Shown here: piece after piece, positions 37,927 through 45,939 of the stretch | How positions within the stretch are numbered: the stretch's first letter is position 1 | Layout: each line of letters begins with the position of its first letter | From: Gemmataceae bacterium | Lineage (GTDB): Bacteria > Planctomycetota > Planctomycetia > Gemmatales > Gemmataceae | DNA: 50,977 bases | Direction: 5' to 3' | NCBI GenBank assembly: GCA_009692005.1 | Contig: SHZZ01000025.1 | Span: 1 to 50,977 of the forward strand | Made by a program: the position numbers and the translations under genes | Notes under the pieces: generated by a model | Seen by the model: only the letters and a program-made list of their open reading frames with translations | Databases searched by the model: none | What the model was told of the DNA's origin: nothing

Positions 37927-38334
37927 ATGGAAATCACCGGCTTGGGCAGCGCGATTGTAGAGTGCCCGCGAATAGGAAAAATGATCCAGCAGTACGGGGA
38001 GATCTTTTTGATTCGTGTTTACCGTGAGAAGGAACTGGTGTTTTGTCAAAGGAGGACGCGTGCCTTGGAGTTTTTTTCCTCGTTCTGGGCAGCCAAGGAG
38101 GCGGTTTTGAACTGCCTCGGTTTCTCAGGCCCGGGAGTGTCGCGAACCCAGGTTGAAATCATCATGGATCGCCAGGGCCGCCCGCTGGTTCAGTTGCATG
38201 GCAGCGCCAAACTGGCTGCCAAAAAACTGGGCATTGCCGATTTCATGATCTCACTCGCCTCTTGCCGAACCCATGCCACTGCCACTGTGATTTCCCTGCC
38301 AGGAAAGGCAGTTTCATCAAGGAATCGAGACTAA
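37927..38334 (+). CDS. AcpS-like 4'-phosphopantetheinyl transferase, divergent
   Basis: A 135-aa protein with AcpS fold signatures: the start EITGLGSAIVECPRI, which aligns with the usual GTDIVEIERI, and FFSSFWAAKEAVLNCLG with the catalytic Glu region. Two key positions differ: the Mg-binding Asp after the first glycine pair is Ala9, and the C-terminal S-I-S-H element reads SLASCRTH. Holo-ACP synthase activity is therefore doubtful, unless the alignment is shifted. The start ATG 37927 is chosen because it gives the family N-terminus; an ORF extension to 37879 is not conserved. DUF4416 follows 10 bp downstream. Confidence 0.75.
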   Translation: MEITGLGSAIVECPRIGKMIQQYGEIFLIRVYREKELVFCQRRTRALEFFSSFWAAKEAVLNCLGFSGPGVSRTQVEIIMDRQGRPLVQLHGSAKLAAKKLGIADFMISLASCRTHATATVISLPGKAVSSRNRD

Positions 38335-38344
38335 TCCCCACGCC

Positions 38345-38914
38345 ATGGCCAATCACAAACAACCCGTCCCCGCTCTCCTTGCGGTCGCCGCTTTCAGCCA
38401 GTCGCTACCCTTGCTTGCCTGGGCAGGAGAAAGATTGCAACGCTACCTGGGCCCGGTGGCCTTGCAATCCCCCTGGTGGGACTTTAACCAGACTGCGTAT
38501 TACGAGAATGAAATGGGCTCGGATTTAAAGAAAGGGTTTTTCGTATTCGAGGAACTGGTCGATCCGGGAAAGCTGGCTGAGATCAAACTTCTGACCAACG
38601 GAATTGAAGGGGAAGCGCCGGCGGCGGGATTGAGCGACCAACTCCGGCCGCTCAACCTTGACCCGGGCCTGCTGACCCTGGGAAAATTCATGCTGGCCAC
38701 TACCAAAGACCAGGCGCACCGCCTCTACCTGTCCCAGGGTATCTTTGCCGAGGTTACCCTGCATTTTCAAGACGGGGAGTACCTTCCCTGGCCCTGGACC
38801 TACGCCGACTACCAGACCATGCCGGTGCGGGATTTTTTGAAAACCGCCCGCGATTTCTACAAGGCCAAGTTAAAAACCATGCCCCAAGATGACGAAACGG
38901 CTTCGGGGGCGTAA
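38345..38914 (+). CDS. DUF4416 protein
   Basis: A 189-aa protein matching the DUF4416 family (GTP-binding-protein annotation in some genomes, without evidence of a G domain). Characteristic parts are the start PALLAVAAFSQSLPLL, the pattern FNQTAYYENEMG near residue 50, LNLDPGLLTLGKFMLAT, HRLYLSQGIFAEVTL, PWPWTYADYQ and the final helix around KTARDFYK. No P-loop or metal site was seen. Function is unknown. It lies between acpS and the WecA-like gene with gaps of 10 and 4 bp, implying an operon. Confidence 0.85.
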   Translation: MANHKQPVPALLAVAAFSQSLPLLAWAGERLQRYLGPVALQSPWWDFNQTAYYENEMGSDLKKGFFVFEELVDPGKLAEIKLLTNGIEGEAPAAGLSDQLRPLNLDPGLLTLGKFMLATTKDQAHRLYLSQGIFAEVTLHFQDGEYLPWPWTYADYQTMPVRDFLKTARDFYKAKLKTMPQDDETASGA

Positions 38915-38918
38915 CTCC

Positions 38919-39998
38919 ATGTTTCAAAACTGGGCTGAGGTTGCGCTCCTTGTTGGCGCACTGATAGGAACCGCCCTGGCCCTCTCTTTGGTATTAACCG
39001 GCCTGGCCATCCGGCGGGCTCCTGGCCTGGGGTTGCTGGACAAGCCCAGTGAAAGGAAGGCTCATTCCGACCTAATTCCCCGCGCCGGGGGAATTGCCAT
39101 CAGCCTGGCCATGGCTGGAACTTTCCTCCTTTGGACCGACTTTTTTCCCTGGCCGATGTTTGCCAATCCTTGGTCCACGCCGTTGGCTATTTGCCTCGGG
39201 ATATTATTGATAGTCGGGCTGCTCGATGATCTGTACGGTTTGCCCTGGTTGCCTCGGTTGCTCATCCACTTCGCCCTGGCCGCCTTTTTCCTGATTCAAC
39301 AAACCGACTTTGCTGAACCGTTTTCCTGGCCCATTCTCGCCTTGGGAATTTTCTGGCTGGCCCTCCTGACCAATGCTTTTAACATGATCGATGGCATGGA
39401 TCTGCTGGCGGGGGGAACCGGGTTTCTTATCGGGGGAGCCATTTTCCTGGCCGGGTTGTTTTACCCCTCCGATGCCGTGATCTGGTCGATTCCGCTGCTT
39501 GGGGCCCTGGCCGGATTCTTGTTTTTCAACCGGCCGCCGGGAAGGATTTTCCTGGGCGAGGCGGGCAGCACCACTCTCGGCTTTCTTCTAGCCAGCCTGT
39601 CCCTGGTGGTTGTTTTGGGACAGGCGCCCCACTGGAAACAATTTCCCGCCCTGCTTTTTTTGTTCCTCGTGCCGGTTTATGATCTGGTAACTGTGGTGGG
39701 CCTCCGGCTGTTTCAAGGCAAAAGCCCTTTTAAGGGGGACCGGCAGCATCTGGCTCATCGGTTGTTAGGCCAGGGCCATTCCCAAGGGAAAACGCTTGCC
39801 CTAATGTTCGGTTTGACCATTGGAGGAATCCTCAGCGGCTTGGGAATCTTGCTGACGGACAATGAGTTGCTGATGACCTCGCTTTTAATCTGGCAATCAG
39901 GTGGCATCGTTGGGTTCTTTCTTCTTGAATATACTTCGGGCAGCCTGACCCCTGTGAGCGCCAAAGAAGCGGCCACCAAGGAGCCAAGCCATCGATAA
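38919..39998 (+). CDS. WecA/TagO-type undecaprenyl-phosphate sugar-1-phosphate transferase
   Basis: A 359-aa polytopic transferase of the MraY/WecA family that starts glycan assembly on undecaprenyl phosphate. Signatures: HSDLIPRAGGIAI near residue 48, LLDDLYGLPWLPRL (Asp pair), NAFNMIDGMDLLAGG (catalytic Asp), FLGEAGSTTLGFL and KGDRQHLAHRLL (the family HxxH region, here HLAH). About ten hydrophobic segments are seen. The ATG 38919 lies 4 bp after the DUF4416 stop, and an upstream extension to 38889 is rejected. The next gene is an O-antigen-ligase-like protein, which fits polysaccharide biosynthesis. Confidence 0.88.
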   Translation: MFQNWAEVALLVGALIGTALALSLVLTGLAIRRAPGLGLLDKPSERKAHSDLIPRAGGIAISLAMAGTFLLWTDFFPWPMFANPWSTPLAICLGILLIVGLLDDLYGLPWLPRLLIHFALAAFFLIQQTDFAEPFSWPILALGIFWLALLTNAFNMIDGMDLLAGGTGFLIGGAIFLAGLFYPSDAVIWSIPLLGALAGFLFFNRPPGRIFLGEAGSTTLGFLLASLSLVVVLGQAPHWKQFPALLFLFLVPVYDLVTVVGLRLFQGKSPFKGDRQHLAHRLLGQGHSQGKTLALMFGLTIGGILSGLGILLTDNELLMTSLLIWQSGGIVGFFLLEYTSGSLTPVSAKEAATKEPSHR

Positions 39999-40068
39999 GA
40001 AAAAGAAAACTGGCCAAAAGGAAAGCCCCCTTCGCGGACCGGAGGAAAACCCTGGCGATGGCAGCCGC

Positions 40069-42321
40069 ATGGTTCTGCTGTTGTCCACGGTGGCTTTGCT
40101 GGTGGCCCGGCCGCTGGTGCCGGGTGAAGACCCGGCCTTTCTTTCCTCGCTGACCGACCCGGGCGGACCAACCCCGACCTTTTTGTGGTTTCTCCTGGCC
40201 GCCGCCTGGGCCCTTCGGGCTGTGCTAACCCGGCAAAGCGCCTTGGCCATGGGCTGGGTGGATTGCGGCCTCCTGGCGCTGGCTGGGGTGTATTTCCTAT
40301 CCGCCGAGTTCGCTCCCGCGATTTATCCCGCCCGCTTGACTGCTTGGGAAATGCTCGGCATGGCCGCCTGTTTCCTGAGCATGAGACAGGCGGCTCGCAG
40401 CCAGGAAGAACTGAAACCACTTTGGAATGCCTTGCTGGCAACGGCTTTTTGCGTTTCCCTCTACGGGCTGTATCAGCATGCCTGGGAAATGCCTGCCTTG
40501 AGAAAACAATACGAAGGGAACTTGCAAAAGCTGAAGGAGGATTTTGCCAAACAAAACCCGGGAATGGTGGAACTCGACGAGGCCTTCCTCGGGCAATTAA
40601 AGGATAGGGTGCTGCAACCCCATATTTTCTCCACCTATTCCCACCCCAATTCGCTGGCCAGCTTCTTGGTTCTGCTGGCGCCCTCATTCGTCTTGGCGGC
40701 AGTTGCGGCCTTCCGCCACCCTTACCCAAGGCGCGCTCTGGCCTTTACCCTGACTCTTTTGGCCAGTTACTGTCTGGCCATTTGGTTCAATTTCAGCCGT
40801 GGCGGCATGGGCGCCCTGGGAATTACAGCCCTGGGTTGGGGCGCCTGGCATGCCTGGAAAAACCCGCCCTGGAGAAAATGGGTTTTCTCCGCGGTTGGCG
40901 CGGGCCTCTTACTGGCCGCGGGGATTTGGCAAGCGGGCTTCCTCGACAGCTTGTGGACAAAAGAAGGCTCGGGTGGAATGAAAGCCCGGGTGGAGCATTG
41001 GCAAGGTACCTGGAGAATGATTCAGGCCAAGCCATGGCTTGGTGTGGGGCCGGGAAACTTTGGCAATTTCTACACCTCTTTCATGAACCCCGCCACCGAG
41101 GAAAAAATTAAGGACCCCCACAATTTCATTCTGGAACTTTGGTCCAATGCTGGCGCCACAGCTCCCCTTATTTTTCTTTGCGTTTTGGCCTGTCTCTTTT
41201 ACGCGCTTTGCAAAAAGCCCAACCAGGTGGATTCCCCACCAGGCGTTCAGGAAGTCGTCAACCCAATACCGCCGTGGATTTTTTACCTCGGCGGCATGTT
41301 TGGCTTGCTTTTGGGTTTTGTCCTGCGCGTTGAATACCGTTCCACTAATGACCTCATCAGTGAGTGCATTGGCGCCTTGATCCGCACGGCCGGGTGGTTC
41401 TTCGCCTTTGGCATTTTGGAAAACCTTTCCACCAGCAAACGCGAGCAAGTCATGGCGCTTGCACTCGGACTTGTCGCTATGCTGATCAACTTGTGCCTTT
41501 CAGGAAGCGTCCTTTTTTCCTCGGTCATGATTCCCTTCTGGGCGTGTGCGGCGCTGGCATTAAATGCTTCCTTGCCTGCTGGCCAATTCCGAGGCATCAA
41601 GCCGGCCTGGGGCTTCCCTTTCATCGCCGGAGTAACGGCGCTTTATGCTTTTGCCGTCTTTATCCCCTTGGCCACAGCCCATGGTTTGGCTTTGCAAGCC
41701 AGTCGAGAAGGGCATTCACCTGGGATGGATTTGGGGCAAAAAACCATACGAGGCATGGACCGCGTGGGGCATCTTTTGAACCGGGTAGTAGGCCCCTATT
41801 TGGAGGCAGCCAGGTTAGAACCGCTGAATCCCCGCTGGCCATTGGGCCTGGCAACCTGGTACCCGGTGGTTTTTGTGGAAGCCACTCGCCGGGGAGATCC
41901 CAACGCTTTGGCATATGGCAACGCGGCATTAGCTGCGGTTGAACAAGCGGAAAAACTCGACCCGCAATCGACGGAAACGGCGCTGGCCCGCTACCACCTG
42001 CGCAGTTTTTTCGCGGAAAGGAACAAAAAGGAAGCCGCCCGCCAGTACCGGGATGCCGCGCAAGGACTCAACCAGGCCATCCAGAAGGACCCCTACGAGG
42101 CCAAATGGCATTACCTGCTGGCCGATACCTTGGTCCAAGCCCTGAAAGCGGATCCCAACTCCAAAGACAAAGGAACCTTTCAAGGGGAGATCAAAAAACA
42201 CTCTGCCGAGGCCCTTCGCCTCGATGCGCAGTTTCAGGCCCCCATGCGGAAATTAACTCCCCCGGAGCGAATCAAGGCCTTGGAATGGAAAGCTGGGAAA
42301 GTGCTGCCCACCCCTAAATAA
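40069..42321 (+). CDS. O-antigen ligase-like polymerase with C-terminal TPR domain
   Basis: A 750-aa protein from the first ATG. About 12 hydrophobic segments are seen, with the Wzy/WaaL-type core SRGGMGALGI and the periplasmic loop LGVGPGNFGNFY, then PHNFILELWSNAGA (the ligase His). The last 180 residues are hydrophilic, helical and TPR-like (AVEQAEKLDPQSTE, LNQAIQKDPYEAKWHY). It would join or polymerise glycans outside the inner membrane. The reading frame stays open 37 codons upstream with a Lys-rich cap (DKKKKTGQKESPLRG), and AAGGAG lies seven bases before an ATC at 39991, overlapping the WecA stop. The true start may be that ATC, giving 776 aa. Confidence 0.85.
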   Translation: MVLLLSTVALLVARPLVPGEDPAFLSSLTDPGGPTPTFLWFLLAAAWALRAVLTRQSALAMGWVDCGLLALAGVYFLSAEFAPAIYPARLTAWEMLGMAACFLSMRQAARSQEELKPLWNALLATAFCVSLYGLYQHAWEMPALRKQYEGNLQKLKEDFAKQNPGMVELDEAFLGQLKDRVLQPHIFSTYSHPNSLASFLVLLAPSFVLAAVAAFRHPYPRRALAFTLTLLASYCLAIWFNFSRGGMGALGITALGWGAWHAWKNPPWRKWVFSAVGAGLLLAAGIWQAGFLDSLWTKEGSGGMKARVEHWQGTWRMIQAKPWLGVGPGNFGNFYTSFMNPATEEKIKDPHNFILELWSNAGATAPLIFLCVLACLFYALCKKPNQVDSPPGVQEVVNPIPPWIFYLGGMFGLLLGFVLRVEYRSTNDLISECIGALIRTAGWFFAFGILENLSTSKREQVMALALGLVAMLINLCLSGSVLFSSVMIPFWACAALALNASLPAGQFRGIKPAWGFPFIAGVTALYAFAVFIPLATAHGLALQASREGHSPGMDLGQKTIRGMDRVGHLLNRVVGPYLEAARLEPLNPRWPLGLATWYPVVFVEATRRGDPNALAYGNAALAAVEQAEKLDPQSTETALARYHLRSFFAERNKKEAARQYRDAAQGLNQAIQKDPYEAKWHYLLADTLVQALKADPNSKDKGTFQGEIKKHSAEALRLDAQFQAPMRKLTPPERIKALEWKAGKVLPTPK

Positions 42322-42365
42322 ATCGAGTTTTGTCAGGAAGTTATTAATCTAAGGTGTTATTTAAT

Positions 42366-42797
42366 ATGGCTTTATGGCTATTCAAACAGGAACCTGGATG
42401 CTATCCCTATTCCCAACTAGAAAAAGAGGGGAAAACCGAGTGGGATGGTGTTCGTAACAACTTGGCATTACAGAACTTACGGAAAATAGCCCCGGGAGAC
42501 CTCGCCTTCTTTTATCACACAGGGAAAGAGAAATCGATTATTGGCGTGATGTGCATAACAAAAGTCGCTAAAATGAACCCCAGGTTTCCTGCGGTGAATA
42601 TTCCTTTGGTTGAAGTGATCCCTGTTCGAAGCCTGGCCAAGCCAGTAACCCTTGGTCAAATCAAAGCGAAAAAAGCTTTGGCTACCTGGGAATTGTTACG
42701 CCTGCCCCGGCTTTCAGTTGTCCCGGTTAGTTCCCATCAATGGAAGCTCATTGAAGAAATGAGCCTTGAAGCAAATGAGTACTTTGGAAACGGGTGA
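42366..42797 (+). CDS. EVE domain protein
   Basis: A 143-aa single-domain protein of the EVE (PUA/YTH-like) fold. It opens with MALWLFKQEPGCYPYSQLEK and has TEWDGVRNNLALQNLRK, GDLAFFYHTGKEKSIIGV and a final helical cap. EVE proteins bind modified bases in nucleic acids. The ATG 42366 is preferred over GTG 42354. The stop overlaps the start of the DHH gene by 23 bp, indicating a coupled pair. The flanking base composition is AT-richer than the surrounding genes (about 42330-42800), which may signal a different origin. Confidence 0.9.
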   Translation: MALWLFKQEPGCYPYSQLEKEGKTEWDGVRNNLALQNLRKIAPGDLAFFYHTGKEKSIIGVMCITKVAKMNPRFPAVNIPLVEVIPVRSLAKPVTLGQIKAKKALATWELLRLPRLSVVPVSSHQWKLIEEMSLEANEYFGNG

Positions 42798-43953
42798 GAA
42801 GGGAAGAACCGGGGATTCTCCCAGGCGGAGCAAGGGACCCAGAGAAGGGAAGAAAGCCAAAGCCAGTTTGCCAAGAAAAAAACACCAGGGATCGGGTTAT
42901 CGAACCCGGCCGCAATCCCGTTCCGACCGCCTACTTTCCATCCTGGCCCCGGCTGAAACGATTACGCTTATCTCCCATATTTCGCCCGATCCCGATAGCC
43001 TCGGCAGCATGATGGGTCTGGCTCACTTGATCCAAACCACTCTGGGGAAGAAAGTCATCCTGACCCGCGACGGCTTGATTGGCCGTGCGGAAAACAAAGC
43101 CATGGTGGAATTGCTTGACCTCAATCTGATCCCGGTGGACCAGGTGTCCTGGGGAGACCGCGACGCCGTAGTCATGGTTGACAGCCAGCCGAAAACCGGC
43201 CGTCATTCGGTAGACAAGCCCATCCCGCTGGCAGCCGTCATTGATCACCACGACACGCCGGGGAAAATCCGGGGCATCACCTTCCGCGATGTGCGTAAAT
43301 CCGTGGGCGCCACTTGCACCATGGTGGTGGAGTACCTCCGGGAACAAAACATTGCCATTCCCGTCCTTACGGCCACGGGCATGATGTATGGCATGGAAAC
43401 CGAACTGACAGGGTACCCGCGGAAAGCCAGCGATGCAGACGACGAGGCGATGCAATGGCTATTTCCTCAGGCGGACCGCGATCTGCTGGCCAAGATCCGC
43501 AACGCTCGCTTGCCGCAGAGCCATTTCGAATGCCTGGTGCAAGCGTTGCAGACCTCCTTCATTTATGACCGGTTGATAATCAGTTGGGTGCATGAAATGC
43601 CGCAGCCGGAACTGGCGGCGGAGGTGGTGGATTTTCTCATCCGCTTCGAGGAAGTGGATTGGGCGGTCTGCGCCGGGGTTGTCGAGGATAAACTCATTCT
43701 TTCCTGCCGTTCCAGCGGGGAAAATGTGCGCGCCGGGGAATTGCTAAGAAAAGTGGTCGGCCGCATGGGCCGGGCGGGCGGCCATGATCGTCGCGCCGGA
43801 GGCAGCATCCTTTTAGAAAGCACCTCGGCCAACGCCGTGGATAAAGTGACGACCAAGCTTCGCCGCCGCTTGCTGCGCGCCCTGCGCATCGATGAGCAGC
43901 GAGGCCAGCGTCTGGTCTCCCGCAAGGATATTCTGCAAAGTCTGCAAAGCTAA
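42775..43953 (+). CDS. DHH-family phosphoesterase (NrnA-like)
   Basis: A 392-aa phosphoesterase of the DHH/DHHA1 superfamily. After a basic 45-residue N-terminal tail, the core begins with LISHISPDPDSLGSMMGL (metal ligands), MVDSQPKTGRH, DHHDTPGK as the DHH motif and GMETELTGY. The DHHA1 end is GGHDRRAGGSI. Relatives degrade short oligoribonucleotides, cyclic dinucleotides or pAp. The basic tail is not typical of NrnA and may bind nucleic acid. ATG 42775 overlaps the EVE gene; in-frame TTG 42766 is less likely. Confidence 0.88.
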   Translation: MSTLETGEKGRTGDSPRRSKGPREGKKAKASLPRKKHQGSGYRTRPQSRSDRLLSILAPAETITLISHISPDPDSLGSMMGLAHLIQTTLGKKVILTRDGLIGRAENKAMVELLDLNLIPVDQVSWGDRDAVVMVDSQPKTGRHSVDKPIPLAAVIDHHDTPGKIRGITFRDVRKSVGATCTMVVEYLREQNIAIPVLTATGMMYGMETELTGYPRKASDADDEAMQWLFPQADRDLLAKIRNARLPQSHFECLVQALQTSFIYDRLIISWVHEMPQPELAAEVVDFLIRFEEVDWAVCAGVVEDKLILSCRSSGENVRAGELLRKVVGRMGRAGGHDRRAGGSILLESTSANAVDKVTTKLRRRLLRALRIDEQRGQRLVSRKDILQSLQS

Positions 43954-44052
43954 TCCTGGCAACGGAATTCGACAGAATTCCAAATGGATTTCATCAAACG
44001 AAACTATTACGAGTTCCCCTAAGGAACAGATTGCCAATAGACGAGGATGTAT

Positions 44053-45861
44053 TTACTTTCCCGGCGGCATCCAGACCTTATCAAATTGAGCCGAGGGATT
44101 GATCATTTCTTGGGCGGCCCGGTTCAGAATCAGCATTAAGGGACCATCCTTGGGGAAGGATCCAATGCCTATGCCCGCCAGTTTGGCCGCCGAACTGAAT
44201 TCCCCATTTTCCAGCTCCTTCAAGGCTTCTTCAGTCACCGTGCAGAGTTCCTTGTCCCCAGGGGTTTTGCCCAAAAGCACCTGGTAAATGTCAACTGCCT
44301 CTTGCACATTGGTGACCCGAGTGCGGGTCACGCGCCTGGTAAGGAAATCTTCATCCAGGAATTTTTTTGTGGCCCCGGTGACCAGAATGGAGCAGTGCAG
44401 GTATTTGGTCAGTCCTTCGACCCTGCTGGCCAGGTTGACTGCCGGCCCCAAAGGACCGTATTTGAATTTGATCGAGGAGCCAGTGTTCCCCACCCAGGCT
44501 TTGCCGCTGTTAATGCCAATGCCAATGGCCAAGTTGTCGGCGATTTGCCGGCGCCATTTCTCGTTGAGCACCACCATTTTCCCCTGCATTTGCAAGGCGG
44601 CGTTAACGCAGCGGCGGGCATGATCCGGTTGAAACCCGGGCACTCCCCACATGGCCAGCATGCCATCGCCAAGAAAATCCACCAGCACCCCGGTCTCGGC
44701 GTGAACGCATTTGGAAAGCTCATCGAAAATGGAATTCATGACGCGGTTGGTGCCTTCGGGCCCAATCCGTTCGCTGATGCGGCTGAAGCCGCGAACATCG
44801 GCAAAAAGGAGGGTCACTTCGGCCTGGCGGCCTTGCAACAAATCGGGTTCACGCGCCAGTTGCTGCGCCAATTCCGGCGTGAAAAACTGCTCGAATTGCA
44901 CCCGCGCCTGCATCGCTTCCTTTTCGTATCTCTGCCGGGCCAGCCCGGTTGAAACCCCGCAAGCAATCATGTCAACCAGCAAGGCCTCGAAAACACCTTT
45001 GCGAGGATCTCTTTGACCAGGGGGCTTTTCCCCGTACAGGGCGCCCAGGAGGTTGTTTTTTGAATCCCGTATGGGCGCCGCCACTAGAGCCTTGTCGCCC
45101 AAGTGAGTCTTCATGGCGCTGGCTTCACCGGAATACCACACCGCCTTTTTTTCCCGGTTCAACTTTTGCAGGATTTTGGCATTGGGCTTCCACTTGGGTT
45201 GCTGGTTCCCGGTTTCCGGGTGAGAGGTGGCAACGCTGATTTCGCTTCCATGAAAAAGCAACACCCGCCCAGAATCCAAACCGACAATGTCCACCATGGC
45301 AACCGCTGCTTGCTTGAGAAAATCCTCACTGCCAATCGTGGCATTCAACACCTGCATGATCATTTGCAGCCAATTCACCAATTCATGAACTTCCCCCTCG
45401 GCGATGTTGGACAACCGCGCCGACTGGTCCAAGATTGAATGGCCTGTGACGGTAAAGCTGGCCAGGGACTGAAGTAAATCGACGGCGTCCATCTGGCCGG
45501 AACTGCCATTGGGCTGAATGCGAAAGAGTTTATTGTGCAGGGCAAAAGAGAAGGGGATTTTTTTTTCGCAAGCCGCCCCTGGCGCCAAAAGAGTTTCCAC
45601 ATCCAATTGGCAGGAATTTTTCGAGATATTGGTGATGCGGCACTTATTCCCCTCCAGCGGTTCCAGCATCACCTGGCGGCGGCTAAAGCTGGCATCAGAT
45701 TGGAGCGCGATCACCAAACGGTCGATGCCGTCCTCACCTGTTCCCTTGGCCAGGTTGTAGGGGGGCGGGTCTTCGTTCCTCTGCCGGCCAAACTCCACCG
45801 GGCCAGAGAACTCAAAGCGCAACACCGCTTCATCTTTTTGATGGATTTCAACAATTGGCAA
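44053..45861 (-). CDS. Adenylate/guanylate cyclase with FHA-like and GAF domains
   Basis: A 602-aa class III nucleotide cyclase. The N-terminal about 115 residues look FHA-like (FGRQRNED, SDASFSRRQVMLEP, NISKNSCQL). A GAF-like region covers about 170-300 (SGRVLLFHGSEISV, ALVAAPIRDSKNNLLGALYG). The cyclase domain covers about 345-520: both metal Asp residues appear in LLFADVRGFSR and DFLGDGMLAMWG, and GIGINSGKAWVGNTGS and LGPAVNLASR follow. It is predicted to be active and cytoplasmic, responding to a phosphopeptide and a small ligand or redox signal. It is convergent with the DHH gene. Confidence 0.88.
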   Translation of the reverse strand: MPIVEIHQKDEAVLRFEFSGPVEFGRQRNEDPPPYNLAKGTGEDGIDRLVIALQSDASFSRRQVMLEPLEGNKCRITNISKNSCQLDVETLLAPGAACEKKIPFSFALHNKLFRIQPNGSSGQMDAVDLLQSLASFTVTGHSILDQSARLSNIAEGEVHELVNWLQMIMQVLNATIGSEDFLKQAAVAMVDIVGLDSGRVLLFHGSEISVATSHPETGNQQPKWKPNAKILQKLNREKKAVWYSGEASAMKTHLGDKALVAAPIRDSKNNLLGALYGEKPPGQRDPRKGVFEALLVDMIACGVSTGLARQRYEKEAMQARVQFEQFFTPELAQQLAREPDLLQGRQAEVTLLFADVRGFSRISERIGPEGTNRVMNSIFDELSKCVHAETGVLVDFLGDGMLAMWGVPGFQPDHARRCVNAALQMQGKMVVLNEKWRRQIADNLAIGIGINSGKAWVGNTGSSIKFKYGPLGPAVNLASRVEGLTKYLHCSILVTGATKKFLDEDFLTRRVTRTRVTNVQEAVDIYQVLLGKTPGDKELCTVTEEALKELENGEFSSAAKLAGIGIGSFPKDGPLMLILNRAAQEMINPSAQFDKVWMPPGK

Positions 45862-45939
45862 AGGATCCCCTCACTTTTTCGAGTTTGGCAGGCGGCATTC
45901 CCCTAGTTTACCCGCCTGTGGGTCAAAAAACACCCGCCC

